From Amycolatopsis vancoresmycina (GTDB taxonomy: Bacteria; Actinomycetota; Actinomycetes; Mycobacteriales; Pseudonocardiaceae): a DNA stretch of 64,000 nucleotides. Positions 41,812 to 49,703 of this stretch are shown here, one piece after another. The notes beneath the pieces were generated by a model, which ran no database searches, had not been told where the DNA came from, and saw nothing but the letters and a program-made list of their open reading frames with translations. Position 1 is the first letter of the stretch. The number at the start of each line of letters is the position of its first letter. Both the position numbers and the translations under genes were made by a program. The stretch covers positions 248,001 through 312,000 of the forward strand of contig NZ_JNYY01000016.1 in assembly GCF_000716785.1 (NCBI RefSeq). The letters are read 5' to 3'.

Positions 41812-43622
41812 TGCAGCTGCTGCGGATCGCCACCGCCGGGAGCGTGGACGACGGCAAGTCCACCTTGATCGGCCGGCTGCTGTTCGACTCGAAGGCGATC
41901 TTCACCGACCAGCTCGCCGCCGTCGAGCGCGCCAGCCGGGACCGCGGCGAGGACTACCCCGACCTCGCGCTGCTCACCGACGGCCTGCGCGCCGAGCGCG
42001 AGCAGGGCATCACCATCGACGTCGCCCACCGCTACTTCGCCACGCCCAAGCGGAAGTTCATCATCGCGGACACGCCGGGACACCTGCAGTACACGCGGAA
42101 CATGGTGACCGGCGCGTCCACCGCCGACCTGGCGCTGATCCTGGTCGACGCGCGCAAGGGCGTGCTGGAGCAGTCGCGGCGGCACGCGTTCCTGGCGTCG
42201 CTGCTCGGGATCGGGCACCTCGTGGTCTGCGTGAACAAGATGGACCTCGTCGGGTGGTCGCAGGAGCGGTTCGACGAGATCCGCGAGGACTTCCGCCGGT
42301 TCGCGATGAAGCTCGACGTCGCCGACCTGACGTTCGTCCCGGTTTCGGCGCTGCACGGCGACAACGTCGTCCACCGCAGTACCAGCATGCCCTGGTACGA
42401 AGGCACTTCGTTGCTGCACCAGCTCGAAGAAGTGCACGTCGCCTCCGACCGAAACCTGATCGACGCGCGGTTCCCGGTGCAGTACGTCATCCGCCGGTCC
42501 GACTTCCGCGGCTACGCGGGCACCATCGCGGGCGGGGTGTTCAAGCCGGGTGACGAGGTCGTGGCGCTGCCGTCCGGGTTCACGTCGAAGGTGCTCGCGG
42601 TCTGGGGCCCGGGCGGGCAACCCCTGGAAGAGGCGTTCACCGGACAGGCGGTGGCGGTCGAGCTGGCCGACGACCTCGACCTCGGCCGCGGGGCCATGCT
42701 GTGCCGCCCGGGCAACCGCGCGGAATCGGCCCGCGAGGTCGACGCCCTGGTCTGCTGGTTCTCCGAGCGCGCGGCCCTGACGCCGGGCGCGACCTACGCG
42801 GTGCGGCACACGACCACCGAGACGCGGGGCACGGTGGAGAAGCTGGAGTACCGCCTCGACGTCACCACCCTGCACCGCGACGAGACGGCGGAGGCGTTGC
42901 GGCTCAACGACATCGGCCGCATCCGGCTGCGGACGCGCAGCGCACTGCTGTTCGACCCGTACCGCCGCAACCGCGCCACCGGCGGCTTCCTGCTGGTCGA
43001 CGAGCACACCGGCGACACGGTCGCGGCGGGCATGATCACCGGCGCGGTCGCCTCCCCGGTGGTCTGGCACACGGCGGCGGTGCGGCGCGAGGACCGCCCG
43101 ACCCGCGGCGCGACGGTGTGGCTCACCGGGCTGTCGGCGTCGGGCAAGTCGTCGGTGGCGGTCGAGCTGGAGCGCCGCCTGGTCGCGGCGGGCCGCCCGG
43201 CGTACCTCCTCGACGGCGACAACCTGCGGCACGGGCTCAACGCCGGGCTGGGGTTCAGCCCGGAAGACCGGGCGGAGAACGTCCGGCGGGTGGCGGAGGT
43301 GGCGCGGCTGTTCGCGGACGCGGGCGTGGTGGCGATCGCGTCGCTGATCAGCCCCTATGCGGCGGACCGCGCCTCGGCTCGCGCCATCCACGACGGGCTG
43401 CCGTTCGTGGAGGTCTTCGTCGACACGCCCCTGGAGGTGTGCGAAGCCCGCGACCCGAAGGGGATGTACGCGAAGGCCCGCGCCGGGGAGATCACCGGCT
43501 TCACGGGCATCGACGCGCCTTACGAGCGTCCGTCGTCGCCGGATCTGGTGCTGCGCCCGGGCGACGGCGACCCGGCGGCGATGGCCGCGGCGATCCAGGC
43601 GCTGCTCGACGAGCTCGGCTGA
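41811..43622 (+). CDS. cysNC: fused sulfate adenylyltransferase GTPase and APS kinase
   Basis: The 603-residue protein is CysN (about 1-430) fused to CysC (about 432-603), as in rhizobial NodQ and mycobacterial CysNC. The GTPase part shows AGSVDDGKST, DTPGH and NKMD with a beta-barrel domain; the kinase part has the P-loop GLSASGKSS (about 438) and LDGDNLRHGLN. It drives APS formation with GTP and then phosphorylates APS to PAPS, the donor for the sulfotransferase encoded across the divergent promoter. Confidence 0.95.
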   Translation: MQLLRIATAGSVDDGKSTLIGRLLFDSKAIFTDQLAAVERASRDRGEDYPDLALLTDGLRAEREQGITIDVAHRYFATPKRKFIIADTPGHLQYTRNMVTGASTADLALILVDARKGVLEQSRRHAFLASLLGIGHLVVCVNKMDLVGWSQERFDEIREDFRRFAMKLDVADLTFVPVSALHGDNVVHRSTSMPWYEGTSLLHQLEEVHVASDRNLIDARFPVQYVIRRSDFRGYAGTIAGGVFKPGDEVVALPSGFTSKVLAVWGPGGQPLEEAFTGQAVAVELADDLDLGRGAMLCRPGNRAESAREVDALVCWFSERAALTPGATYAVRHTTTETRGTVEKLEYRLDVTTLHRDETAEALRLNDIGRIRLRTRSALLFDPYRRNRATGGFLLVDEHTGDTVAAGMITGAVASPVVWHTAAVRREDRPTRGATVWLTGLSASGKSSVAVELERRLVAAGRPAYLLDGDNLRHGLNAGLGFSPEDRAENVRRVAEVARLFADAGVVAIASLISPYAADRASARAIHDGLPFVEVFVDTPLEVCEARDPKGMYAKARAGEITGFTGIDAPYERPSSPDLVLRPGDGDPAAMAAAIQALLDELG

Positions 43623-43656
43623 AACCCGCTTGCCCGCGCACCTTAGGGTGGGCCTC

Positions 43657-44028
43657 ATGACGACGGTCAGGAAGGTCCAGATCACCTTCGACTGCGCGGA
43701 GCCCGAGCGCGTCGCCCGGTTCTGGAGCGAGGTGCTGGGGTACGAACTGCACAGCTCGGGGCTGGCCTGCAGCGACCCCACGGGCGTGGGGCCCCGCCTG
43801 TACTTCCAGCGCGTACCGGAAGGCAAGGTCGTGAAGAACCGCGTGCACCTCGACGTCCGGGTCGGCACGGGCCTCGTCGGCGAAGCGCGGCTCGCGGCGC
43901 TCGAGGCCGAGTGCGCCCGGCTGGAGAAACTCGGCGCGGTCCGCGGGCAGCTCCTGCTCGCCGACGAGGAAAACGAGTCGTGCCAGAACATGCAGGACGT
44001 CGAGGGCAACGAGTTCTGCCTGGACTGA
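43657..44028 (+). CDS. VOC (glyoxalase/bleomycin resistance-like) protein
   Basis: A 123-residue single betaalpha-betabetabeta module: VQITFDCAEPERVARFWSEVLGY at the start and MQDVEGNEFCLD at the end, the usual frame of the VOC superfamily and particularly its glyoxalase-like subgroup. Members are metalloenzymes or binding proteins; no specific substrate is evident. TAGGGT lies eight bases before the ATG and no Shine-Dalgarno is seen, so it may be leaderless. Its stop is three bases from that of the convergent methyltransferase gene. Confidence 0.85.
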   Translation: MTTVRKVQITFDCAEPERVARFWSEVLGYELHSSGLACSDPTGVGPRLYFQRVPEGKVVKNRVHLDVRVGTGLVGEARLAALEAECARLEKLGAVRGQLLLADEENESCQNMQDVEGNEFCLD

Positions 44029-44031
44029 CTC

Positions 44032-44736
44032 CTACTCCGCCGCCAGGACGAAGAACAGGAAGCTCGGGAAGGTGTCGAGGATTTCGAAGTCGCCTGGGAA
44101 CAGCTCCCGGGCGGCCGGCACCGGGTGCGGCTCGCTGATCACCGCGATCCGGAACCCCGCCGCGGTGAAGGCGTCGGTCATCGCGTGCAGCGGCTTGTTC
44201 CAGAACGTCATGCGCGCCTTGCTGCCGTGCAGTTCGAACTCGTCGGTCCAGGTGTACCGCTCGAAGTAGTCCGGGCGGGGCCCTTCGGCGCGGTGCGTCA
44301 GGTTGACCATCATCGGGTGGTTGACCGACGCGATGAGCCGGCCGCCGGGCTTCAGGACGCGCCGCACCTCGGCCAGCGTCGGCGTCCAGTCCCGCAGGTA
44401 GTGCAGCACCAGGGACGCCACGACGTCGTCGAACTCCGCGTCGCCGAAGGGCAGCGGCTCGGCCAGGTCGGCGACCCGCAGGTCCGCGCCGTCGCCGAGG
44501 CGCCGCCGGGCGTGCGCCAGCATGCCCGCGCTCTGGTCGATCCCGGTGACGGCGGCGCCCCGCTCCCGCAGGGCCGCGAACAGCGGGCCCGAGCCGCAGC
44601 CGGCGTCCAGGATCCGCCGTCCGGCCACGTCCCCGGCCAGCGCCAGGGCCGCGGGCCGCTCGTAGTAGGCGTTCATCAGGCTGTCTTCGTTCTCGGCCGT
44701 GTACGCCTCGGCGAAGTCGTCGTATGCGGCAGTCAT
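44032..44736 (-). CDS. class I SAM-dependent methyltransferase
   Basis: The 234-residue protein has the SAM loop LDAGCGSGPLF, the acidic GIDQS after beta-2, and VVASLVLHYLRDW then RVLKPGGRL, the UbiE/type-11 pattern. The acceptor is unknown. ATG 44736 (MTAAYDDF) has AGGA eight bases before it; an in-frame ATG nine bases upstream is possible. It lies convergent to the VOC gene and just downstream of the response regulator gene in the same direction... the regulator stops 20 bases to its right. Confidence 0.85.
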   Translation of the reverse strand: MTAAYDDFAEAYTAENEDSLMNAYYERPAALALAGDVAGRRILDAGCGSGPLFAALRERGAAVTGIDQSAGMLAHARRRLGDGADLRVADLAEPLPFGDAEFDDVVASLVLHYLRDWTPTLAEVRRVLKPGGRLIASVNHPMMVNLTHRAEGPRPDYFERYTWTDEFELHGSKARMTFWNKPLHAMTDAFTAAGFRIAVISEPHPVPAARELFPGDFEILDTFPSFLFFVLAAE

Positions 44737-44755
44737 GCGGTCCATCCTGCCCGAA

Positions 44756-45409
44756 TCAGCCGGACGGCGTCACGAAGCCGGAATCGTACGCCCGGACCAC
44801 CGCCTGGGTCCGGTCGCGCGCCCCGAGTTTCGCCAGCACGTTGCCGACGTGCGTCTTCACCGTCTGGACACCCAGGTACAGCTCGCCCGCGATCTCCACA
44901 TTGGACAGTCCGGCGGCCATCAGCCGCAGCACTTCGCGCTCGCGCTCGGTCAGCCCGGCCGACGCCAGGCCGTCGCCGGCCGGGGCGGGCGCGTGCTGGG
45001 CGGCCAGGCGGCGGATCGCGGCCGGGAACAGCAGCGACTCACCAGCCACGACCGTCCGGATCGCCGCGACGATCTCCTCCGGCCGGGCCCGCTTGAGCAG
45101 GAACCCGCTCGCGCCGGCGACGAGGGCGTCGTAGACGTAGTCGTCGTTCTCGAAGGTGGTCACCACGATCACCTTCGGCGGCTCGTCCACAGTGGACATC
45201 AGGTGCGTGGTGGCGCGGATCCCGTCCACCGCGGGCATCCGCACGTCCATCAGCACGACGTCCGGGCGCAGCCGGGCCACCAGCCCGGGCACCTCGGCGC
45301 CGTCGGCGGCCTCACCCACGACCTCGAGCCCGGCTTCGCTGTCGACGATCGCGCGCAGCCCGGCGCGGATCAGCGGCTCGTCGTCGACCAGCAGCACGCG
45401 CACGCTCAT
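44756..45409 (-). CDS. NarL/LuxR-type response regulator
   Basis: The 217-residue regulator has a receiver domain (LLVDDEPLIRAG with the acidic pocket, the phospho-accepting Asp in VVLMDVRMP and the conserved Lys in LLKRA) and a C-terminal LuxR HTH (LTEREREVLRLMAAGLSNVE). It binds DNA when phosphorylated by the kinase encoded upstream, whose stop overlaps its ATG by four bases. Confidence 0.95.
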   Translation of the reverse strand: MSVRVLLVDDEPLIRAGLRAIVDSEAGLEVVGEAADGAEVPGLVARLRPDVVLMDVRMPAVDGIRATTHLMSTVDEPPKVIVVTTFENDDYVYDALVAGASGFLLKRARPEEIVAAIRTVVAGESLLFPAAIRRLAAQHAPAPAGDGLASAGLTEREREVLRLMAAGLSNVEIAGELYLGVQTVKTHVGNVLAKLGARDRTQAVVRAYDSGFVTPSG

Positions 45410-46623
45410 CGCCCGCTCCCCCACGGCACCCGCACCACGACCTCCCACCGCTCCCCCACCGGCCCGGCCGACAGTTCGCCGCCGAGCACCGCCACCCGCT
45501 CGGTCATCCCCCGCAGGCCACGGCCGCCGCCGGTCCGGTCCGGCCCGTTGCCCAGCGGGTTGCCGACCCGGGCGGTCAGCTCGTGCGCGCCGACGCCGAC
45601 GACCACCGTCACCGGGACCCCACCGGCGTGGCGGACCGCGTTGGTCAGGCATTCCTGCAGGATCCGGTACACCTCGCGGGACACCACCGGCGGCACCGCG
45701 GCCAGGTCGCCGCCGATGTCGGCGGTGACCTCGGTGCCGGCCAGGCGGGTCGTTTCGAGCAGGGCCGGCAGCGCGGTCAGCGCCGGCTGCGGTGCCCGGC
45801 CCGCTGGTTCCTCGCGCAGCAGCCCGAGCACGTGGTCGAGGTCGTCGAGCGCGGTGCGCGCCGACTCCTCGATGGCGGTCAGCGCGCGCTCGGTGAAGGC
45901 CGGGTCGGTGTGCAACGTCCGCCGCGCGGCGCCCGCCTGGATCGTCACGACGCTCAGCGCGTGCCCGACCGAGTCGTGCAGCTCCCTGGCCAGGCGGTTG
46001 CGTTCGGCGAGCTGCTCGGTCCGCCGTTCGAGCCGGGCGATCCGGTCGGCGGCGGTCGTCCCGAGCAGGACGGTCGCGGCCCGGCGCAGCAGCCCGCCGA
46101 CCACCCGCACGGCGTACACGAGCAGCACCAGGCCGCACAGGAAGGCGACCGGCAGCCACACCGACGCCCAGCCGGTCGGCACGGTGACCTGGTCGCCTTC
46201 GCCTGTCTGGAACAGGTGGCCGGTGAAGACGGCGCTGACCGACAGCCCGATCGCGACCGGCGCGGCGAGGCTGAAGAAGCTGACGGCGCACCCGGCGACG
46301 ACGTGCAGCACGAACATCGCCGCGGCGCGCCGCCGCCCCGGCCGGGTGGGCGGTTTGGCGGGCGCGTCCGGCACCGGGTCGTCGAGCAGCTCGCGGACCG
46401 CGGTCGACTCCAGCACGTGAACCGCGGGCAGGAACGCCGTCCCGGCGAGGATGGTGAGGGTCAGCAGGCCGCCGACGACGGTGGCCCGCCCGAGGGTGGT
46501 GACGAAGGGCAGCAGCGACGGCACGGCGACGGCGGCGAACAGGATGTAGGGCACGCTGATGGCGCCGCCGAGGACGAGGTAGACCCAGCGGCGGTAGGTC
46601 GCCTTGCTCGTCAGGATGCGCAC
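45406..46623 (-). CDS. sensor histidine kinase, NarL-partner type
   Basis: The 405-residue kinase has about four to five membrane segments in its first 185 residues, a coiled stretch, the HisKA_3 box RELHDSVGHALS with the phosphorylated His, and a small ATPase domain with LQECLTNAVRHAGG (N box) and GGGRGLRGM. The sensor is membrane-embedded with no large extracellular domain, typical of envelope-stress systems in actinobacteria. GTG 46623 is the likely start. It forms a two-gene operon with the response regulator; target genes are not evident here. Confidence 0.93.
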   Translation of the reverse strand: MRILTSKATYRRWVYLVLGGAISVPYILFAAVAVPSLLPFVTTLGRATVVGGLLTLTILAGTAFLPAVHVLESTAVRELLDDPVPDAPAKPPTRPGRRRAAAMFVLHVVAGCAVSFFSLAAPVAIGLSVSAVFTGHLFQTGEGDQVTVPTGWASVWLPVAFLCGLVLLVYAVRVVGGLLRRAATVLLGTTAADRIARLERRTEQLAERNRLARELHDSVGHALSVVTIQAGAARRTLHTDPAFTERALTAIEESARTALDDLDHVLGLLREEPAGRAPQPALTALPALLETTRLAGTEVTADIGGDLAAVPPVVSREVYRILQECLTNAVRHAGGVPVTVVVGVGAHELTARVGNPLGNGPDRTGGGRGLRGMTERVAVLGGELSAGPVGERWEVVVRVPWGSGR

Positions 46624-46680
46624 CGGCCGATCTTCGCAGCCCGGCACCCCGGCGCGCCTCCCTCCCGCGGTGGAGCCGGA

Positions 46681-47145
46681 TCAGTCCCCGGATTCGGCCG
46701 GGGTGACCACGGTGCGGCGGAAGTGGGTGAAGATGACCGACGTCCGGACGTCGACGATCTCGCGGCGCTGGGTCAGCCGGTCGAGCACGAACCCGCTCAG
46801 CTGGTCGTTGTCGGCGACGGCGATGTGCAGCAGGAAGTCGTCGCTGCCGGACATGACGAAGACCGACAGCACCTCGGGCAGGCCCTCGACGAAGGCCCGG
46901 AAGGATTCGATGACGGCCCGGTCGGGCGGCCGCAGCCGCACGGCGACCATCGCCTGCACGGGCCGGCCGATCTTCTTCAGGTCGACGTCGACGGTGTGCC
47001 CCCGCACGACCCCGCGCCGGGTCAGGTCCCGCACGCGTTCGAGGCAGGTCGACTGCGCGATGTGCAGCCGGCGGGCAAGTTCCTTGTTGGTCTGCTTGGC
47101 GTCCTCCTGGAGGAGGGTCAGCAGCGCCGTGTCAAGTTCGTCCAT
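46681..47145 (-). CDS. Lrp/AsnC family regulator
   Basis: A 154-residue protein with the N-terminal HTH (DELDTALLTLLQEDAKQTNK, ELARRLHIAQSTCLERVRDL) and a C-terminal RAM domain that binds amino acids and forms octamers (VFVMSGSDDFLLHIAVADNDQL). It is divergent from an EamA exporter gene, a frequent arrangement in which the regulator induces export of the effector amino acid. Confidence 0.93.
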   Translation of the reverse strand: MDELDTALLTLLQEDAKQTNKELARRLHIAQSTCLERVRDLTRRGVVRGHTVDVDLKKIGRPVQAMVAVRLRPPDRAVIESFRAFVEGLPEVLSVFVMSGSDDFLLHIAVADNDQLSGFVLDRLTQRREIVDVRTSVIFTHFRRTVVTPAESGD

Positions 47146-47256
47146 CGCGCTCCTGCTCCCGGGCGTCGGCTCGTATTATTCGCCTTTTTGGCTTGATTGC
47201 CGAATCTAGCACGGCTTTACCCGGAAGGTTCCTGTTCGCTGGCTACCTTCAGCGGC
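47146..47256. promoter_or_regulatory. divergent asnC-eamA control region
   Basis: The 111-nt interval is AT-rich compared with its flanks and contains short inverted repeats (GCC-TTTTT-GGC at 47182-47192, and TTCG/CGAA arms around it), as expected for Lrp-type binding. TACCTT at 47244-47249 lies eight bases before the exporter ATG and may be a leaderless -10 box. Confidence 0.45.
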
Positions 47257-48135
47257 ATGATCACCGATTCCCCGCGCACTCGCCTCGCGGTGCCCGCGGT
47301 CCTGGGCGCCGCGCTGATCTGGAGCAGTTCGTTCGCGGTCACCAAGGTGGCGCTGGCGGAGGTCCCGCCGATGACGCTGGGCGCGCTGCGGTTCACCCTG
47401 GCGGCGGCGATCCTCGGCGTGGCGGTGCACGCGGGTCCGGGCCGGCAGCGCCTGCCGACGCTCCGGCAACGCGGGTTCATCGGCTTGACCGGGCTGCTGG
47501 GGATCACGGCGTACTTCGCGCTGGAGAACGTGGGCGTCGACCTGGCGACGGCGTCGGACGCCACGCTGATCGTGGCGTCCTACCCGATCGTGACGCTGGC
47601 GTTGTCGGGCCGCACGGCGTTTTCCGCGGTCCGGCTGACGGGCATGCTGGTGGCGATCGCGGGAGTCTGGCTGGTGGTCGGCGACCGGGACAGCGGACAT
47701 TCCCTGTGGGGCGACGTGCTGTTGATCGCGGGCGGCGTGGTCTGGGCGGCGTACAACATCCTGGCCCGGCGGGACGGCTCGGGCGCGTCGCCGATCGTGG
47801 TGACGTACTACCAGACCCTCGCGGGGGCGGCCGGGTTCGTCCTGCTGTCACTGTCCGAAGTGGACCAGTGGGGTGTACCGAGTGGAGGGACCTGGCTGCG
47901 GGTCGGGTTCCTGGCGGGGCTCTGCTCGGTGGCGGCGTTCCTGTTGTACAACCACGGGCTTCGCGGGCTGGAGCCGAGCGTGGCGGTGAACCTGCTGAAC
48001 GTCGTGCCGGTGGCGGGGCTGGGGTGGGCAGTGGTGCTGGCGGGCGAGACGCTGACGGCGACGCAGGTCCTCGGCGGCGCGGTCGTCATCGCCGGGGTGA
48101 CGCTGAGCCTGCACGGGAAGAAAGCTAACGCTTGA
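47257..48135 (+). CDS. EamA family (DMT superfamily) transporter
   Basis: The 292-residue membrane protein has ten hydrophobic segments in two EamA repeats: AALIWSSSFAVTKVAL opens the first and ILLIAGGVVWAAYNI-like sequence the second. Such proteins export amino acids or metabolites, and divergence from an AsnC regulator supports an amino-acid role. ATG 47257 is chosen over an upstream in-frame start. Its last 11 bases overlap the convergent gene. Confidence 0.9.
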   Translation: MITDSPRTRLAVPAVLGAALIWSSSFAVTKVALAEVPPMTLGALRFTLAAAILGVAVHAGPGRQRLPTLRQRGFIGLTGLLGITAYFALENVGVDLATASDATLIVASYPIVTLALSGRTAFSAVRLTGMLVAIAGVWLVVGDRDSGHSLWGDVLLIAGGVVWAAYNILARRDGSGASPIVVTYYQTLAGAAGFVLLSLSEVDQWGVPSGGTWLRVGFLAGLCSVAAFLLYNHGLRGLEPSVAVNLLNVVPVAGLGWAVVLAGETLTATQVLGGAVVIAGVTLSLHGKKANA

Positions 48136-48871
48136 GTTCCATCGCATCCGACAGAGCTTCGGCGTTCTCTCCTGGGAACAACTGCTTGATCCCGGCGATC
48201 GCGATGAGCCGGTTGCGCATTTCGGCGTCGCCGAGCAAGTCGAGGACTTCGAGCGCTCGCTGCAGGTTGTCGCTCTCCTTGAGGTTGTCGCCCGCTTTCT
48301 CGAACCACGAACTGGCTCGCTTGTCCGCAACATCAGAGCGCTGGTACAGGAGCGCCGCGATCGACGTGTTCACGACACCGGCCACGCCGGAGACGATCGA
48401 CGCGTCCAAGCTGGCGAAGTACGCCATGACCGCACCCGCCAGAATGGTCGCGAAGCCCATCGCGCCGAGCACGAGACTGAACCAGAACGCGATCTTCGAC
48501 CGGCTCAGCGCCTCATCGGCATAACGGGTATACCGGTTCACGTCACGAGAGGCTGCATCTACGGCGTTCGCGACGATTTCCGCCGCCACACTCTTCAGGC
48601 GAACCTGCTCGCCCCCTGGCGGGCCGGGCAATCCTCCGGCCCCATCGGGAACCTGCTGATGACGCTCGTCCGCAGCGGAAACGCGCTCCGACGTCCAGCG
48701 TTCCGCGTTTTCCTTCGCTTCCGAGACCTTGCTCGCGGCCTGCTCGCGTAGTTCGATACCGAGCCGACTCTCCAGGCCACTGTCGCGACTCTGCCGCCGC
48801 GCGAAGATGAGCGCCAACAGGAGCCCGACAAGGGGCACCGCCGCAGAGGACAAGAGTGTGGAGTAGCTCAT
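48125..48871 (-). CDS. membrane protein with TRADD-N-associated-type two-helix domain
   Basis: A 248-residue protein with an N-terminal membrane segment (about 4-24), a charged coiled-coil-like stretch (25-120) and a two-helix membrane hairpin (about 128-170), followed by a helical tail (YQRSDVADKRASSWFEKAGD). The hairpin-plus-tail resembles the TRADD-N-associated membrane domain seen in bacterial conflict-system proteins; this is my recollection of the family, not a search result. Codon use is visibly less GC3-biased than in its neighbours, hinting at transfer. No effector gene is adjacent. Confidence 0.6.
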   Translation of the reverse strand: MSYSTLLSSAAVPLVGLLLALIFARRQSRDSGLESRLGIELREQAASKVSEAKENAERWTSERVSAADERHQQVPDGAGGLPGPPGGEQVRLKSVAAEIVANAVDAASRDVNRYTRYADEALSRSKIAFWFSLVLGAMGFATILAGAVMAYFASLDASIVSGVAGVVNTSIAALLYQRSDVADKRASSWFEKAGDNLKESDNLQRALEVLDLLGDAEMRNRLIAIAGIKQLFPGENAEALSDAMELKR

Positions 48872-48943
48872 GTCTCTCCTTGGCCGGACTCTCGTTCTGA
48901 CGACAGTCAGTCGTCAGCGCAGGAAGAGCCGTTACAAGGCAAA

Positions 48944-48972
48944 GGGGTGGCCCCCGAACCGGAGGCCACCCC
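48944..48972 (-). terminator. terminator of the snapalysin gene
   Basis: GGGGTGGCC (48944-48952) pairs with GGCCACCCC (48964-48972) around an 11-nt loop, eight bases after the snapalysin stop. On the minus strand it is followed by TTTGCCTTGT, a partial T-run. Confidence 0.65.
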
Positions 48973-48980
48973 GAACCCGA

Positions 48981-49520
48981 TCAGTAAGCCACCGCGCGGC
49001 TCTCCGCCGCGGCCACCAAACCGTTCACCCACAACGACTGCACCTTCGCCGCCTCCGCAGCCGACGGCTTCGCGTTCTTGCACGCCGTCCCCGGACCGTG
49101 GCCCGACATCAGCTCCGTGCACGGTCCGCTGTAGTGGTCCGGCAGCCCGAGGTTGTGGCCGAGCTCGTGCGCGGCGATGCGGGTCGGGTCGAAGCCCTCC
49201 GCCACCTGGCTCGTGTCCAGGTAGATCTGGCCGCGGCCGTGGCCGTTCGTGTTCGTGTACGAGCCGCCGCTGCTGATCTCGTGGAACACGATGGTGGCGC
49301 TCGTGTTCCGCTTGACCAGCTTCACGTCGGTGACCGCCGCGTTCCAGTTCGCCGCGCCCTGGTCGATCTGGGCGAGGTAGTCCGGCGCGCCCGAAGAGCT
49401 GTAGTACAGCGTCGTGACAGCCGCCGCCGAAGCGGCCGGGGCGGTGGCCAGCCCCAGGCCCAGCGGGGCCGCGACCGCCGTGGCCAAGGCCACGACCCGG
49501 CCGATCACGCGTCCGTTCAT
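48981..49520 (-). CDS. snapalysin-type secreted zinc metalloprotease (family M7)
   Basis: The 179-residue preprotein has a signal peptide (to about residue 32, TAPAASA) and a short catalytic domain. HELGHNLGLPD (118-128) gives the zinc ligands His118, His122 and Asp128 and the catalytic Glu119, the metzincin-like pattern with Asp as third ligand that defines snapalysin. HYSGPCTELMSGHGPG follows, as in Streptomyces SnpA, and the two cysteines (134, 147) should form a disulfide. GGAGA precedes the ATG. The LysR regulator usually divergent from snpA in Streptomyces is absent. Confidence 0.92.
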   Translation of the reverse strand: MNGRVIGRVVALATAVAAPLGLGLATAPAASAAAVTTLYYSSSGAPDYLAQIDQGAANWNAAVTDVKLVKRNTSATIVFHEISSGGSYTNTNGHGRGQIYLDTSQVAEGFDPTRIAAHELGHNLGLPDHYSGPCTELMSGHGPGTACKNAKPSAAEAAKVQSLWVNGLVAAAESRAVAY

Positions 49521-49619
49521 CGTGTCTCCTTCGTCCGGTTCAGGGAGCACTTCACCGTGGTTCGCGCGATCAGGTTAGAAGGCCACCACCGGCGCGGCCA
49601 CGGCCGAAAGTCGTTCCCT

Positions 49620-49643
49620 CGCGGGAGGGAGCCCCCTCCCGCG
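49620..49643. repeat. 10-bp hairpin in the snapalysin-kinase interval
   Basis: CGCGGGAGGG and CCCTCCCGCG pair perfectly around the loop AGCC. It lies between divergent genes, 60 bases before the kinase ATG, so it is in a leader or promoter rather than a terminator position. Function unknown. Confidence 0.5.
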
Positions 49644-49703
49644 GCCGGTTGAGCCGCCGGGCCCGGCCGCCGTGGTCTGCTCGGTCCCGACGGAAGGGAA
49701 CCG

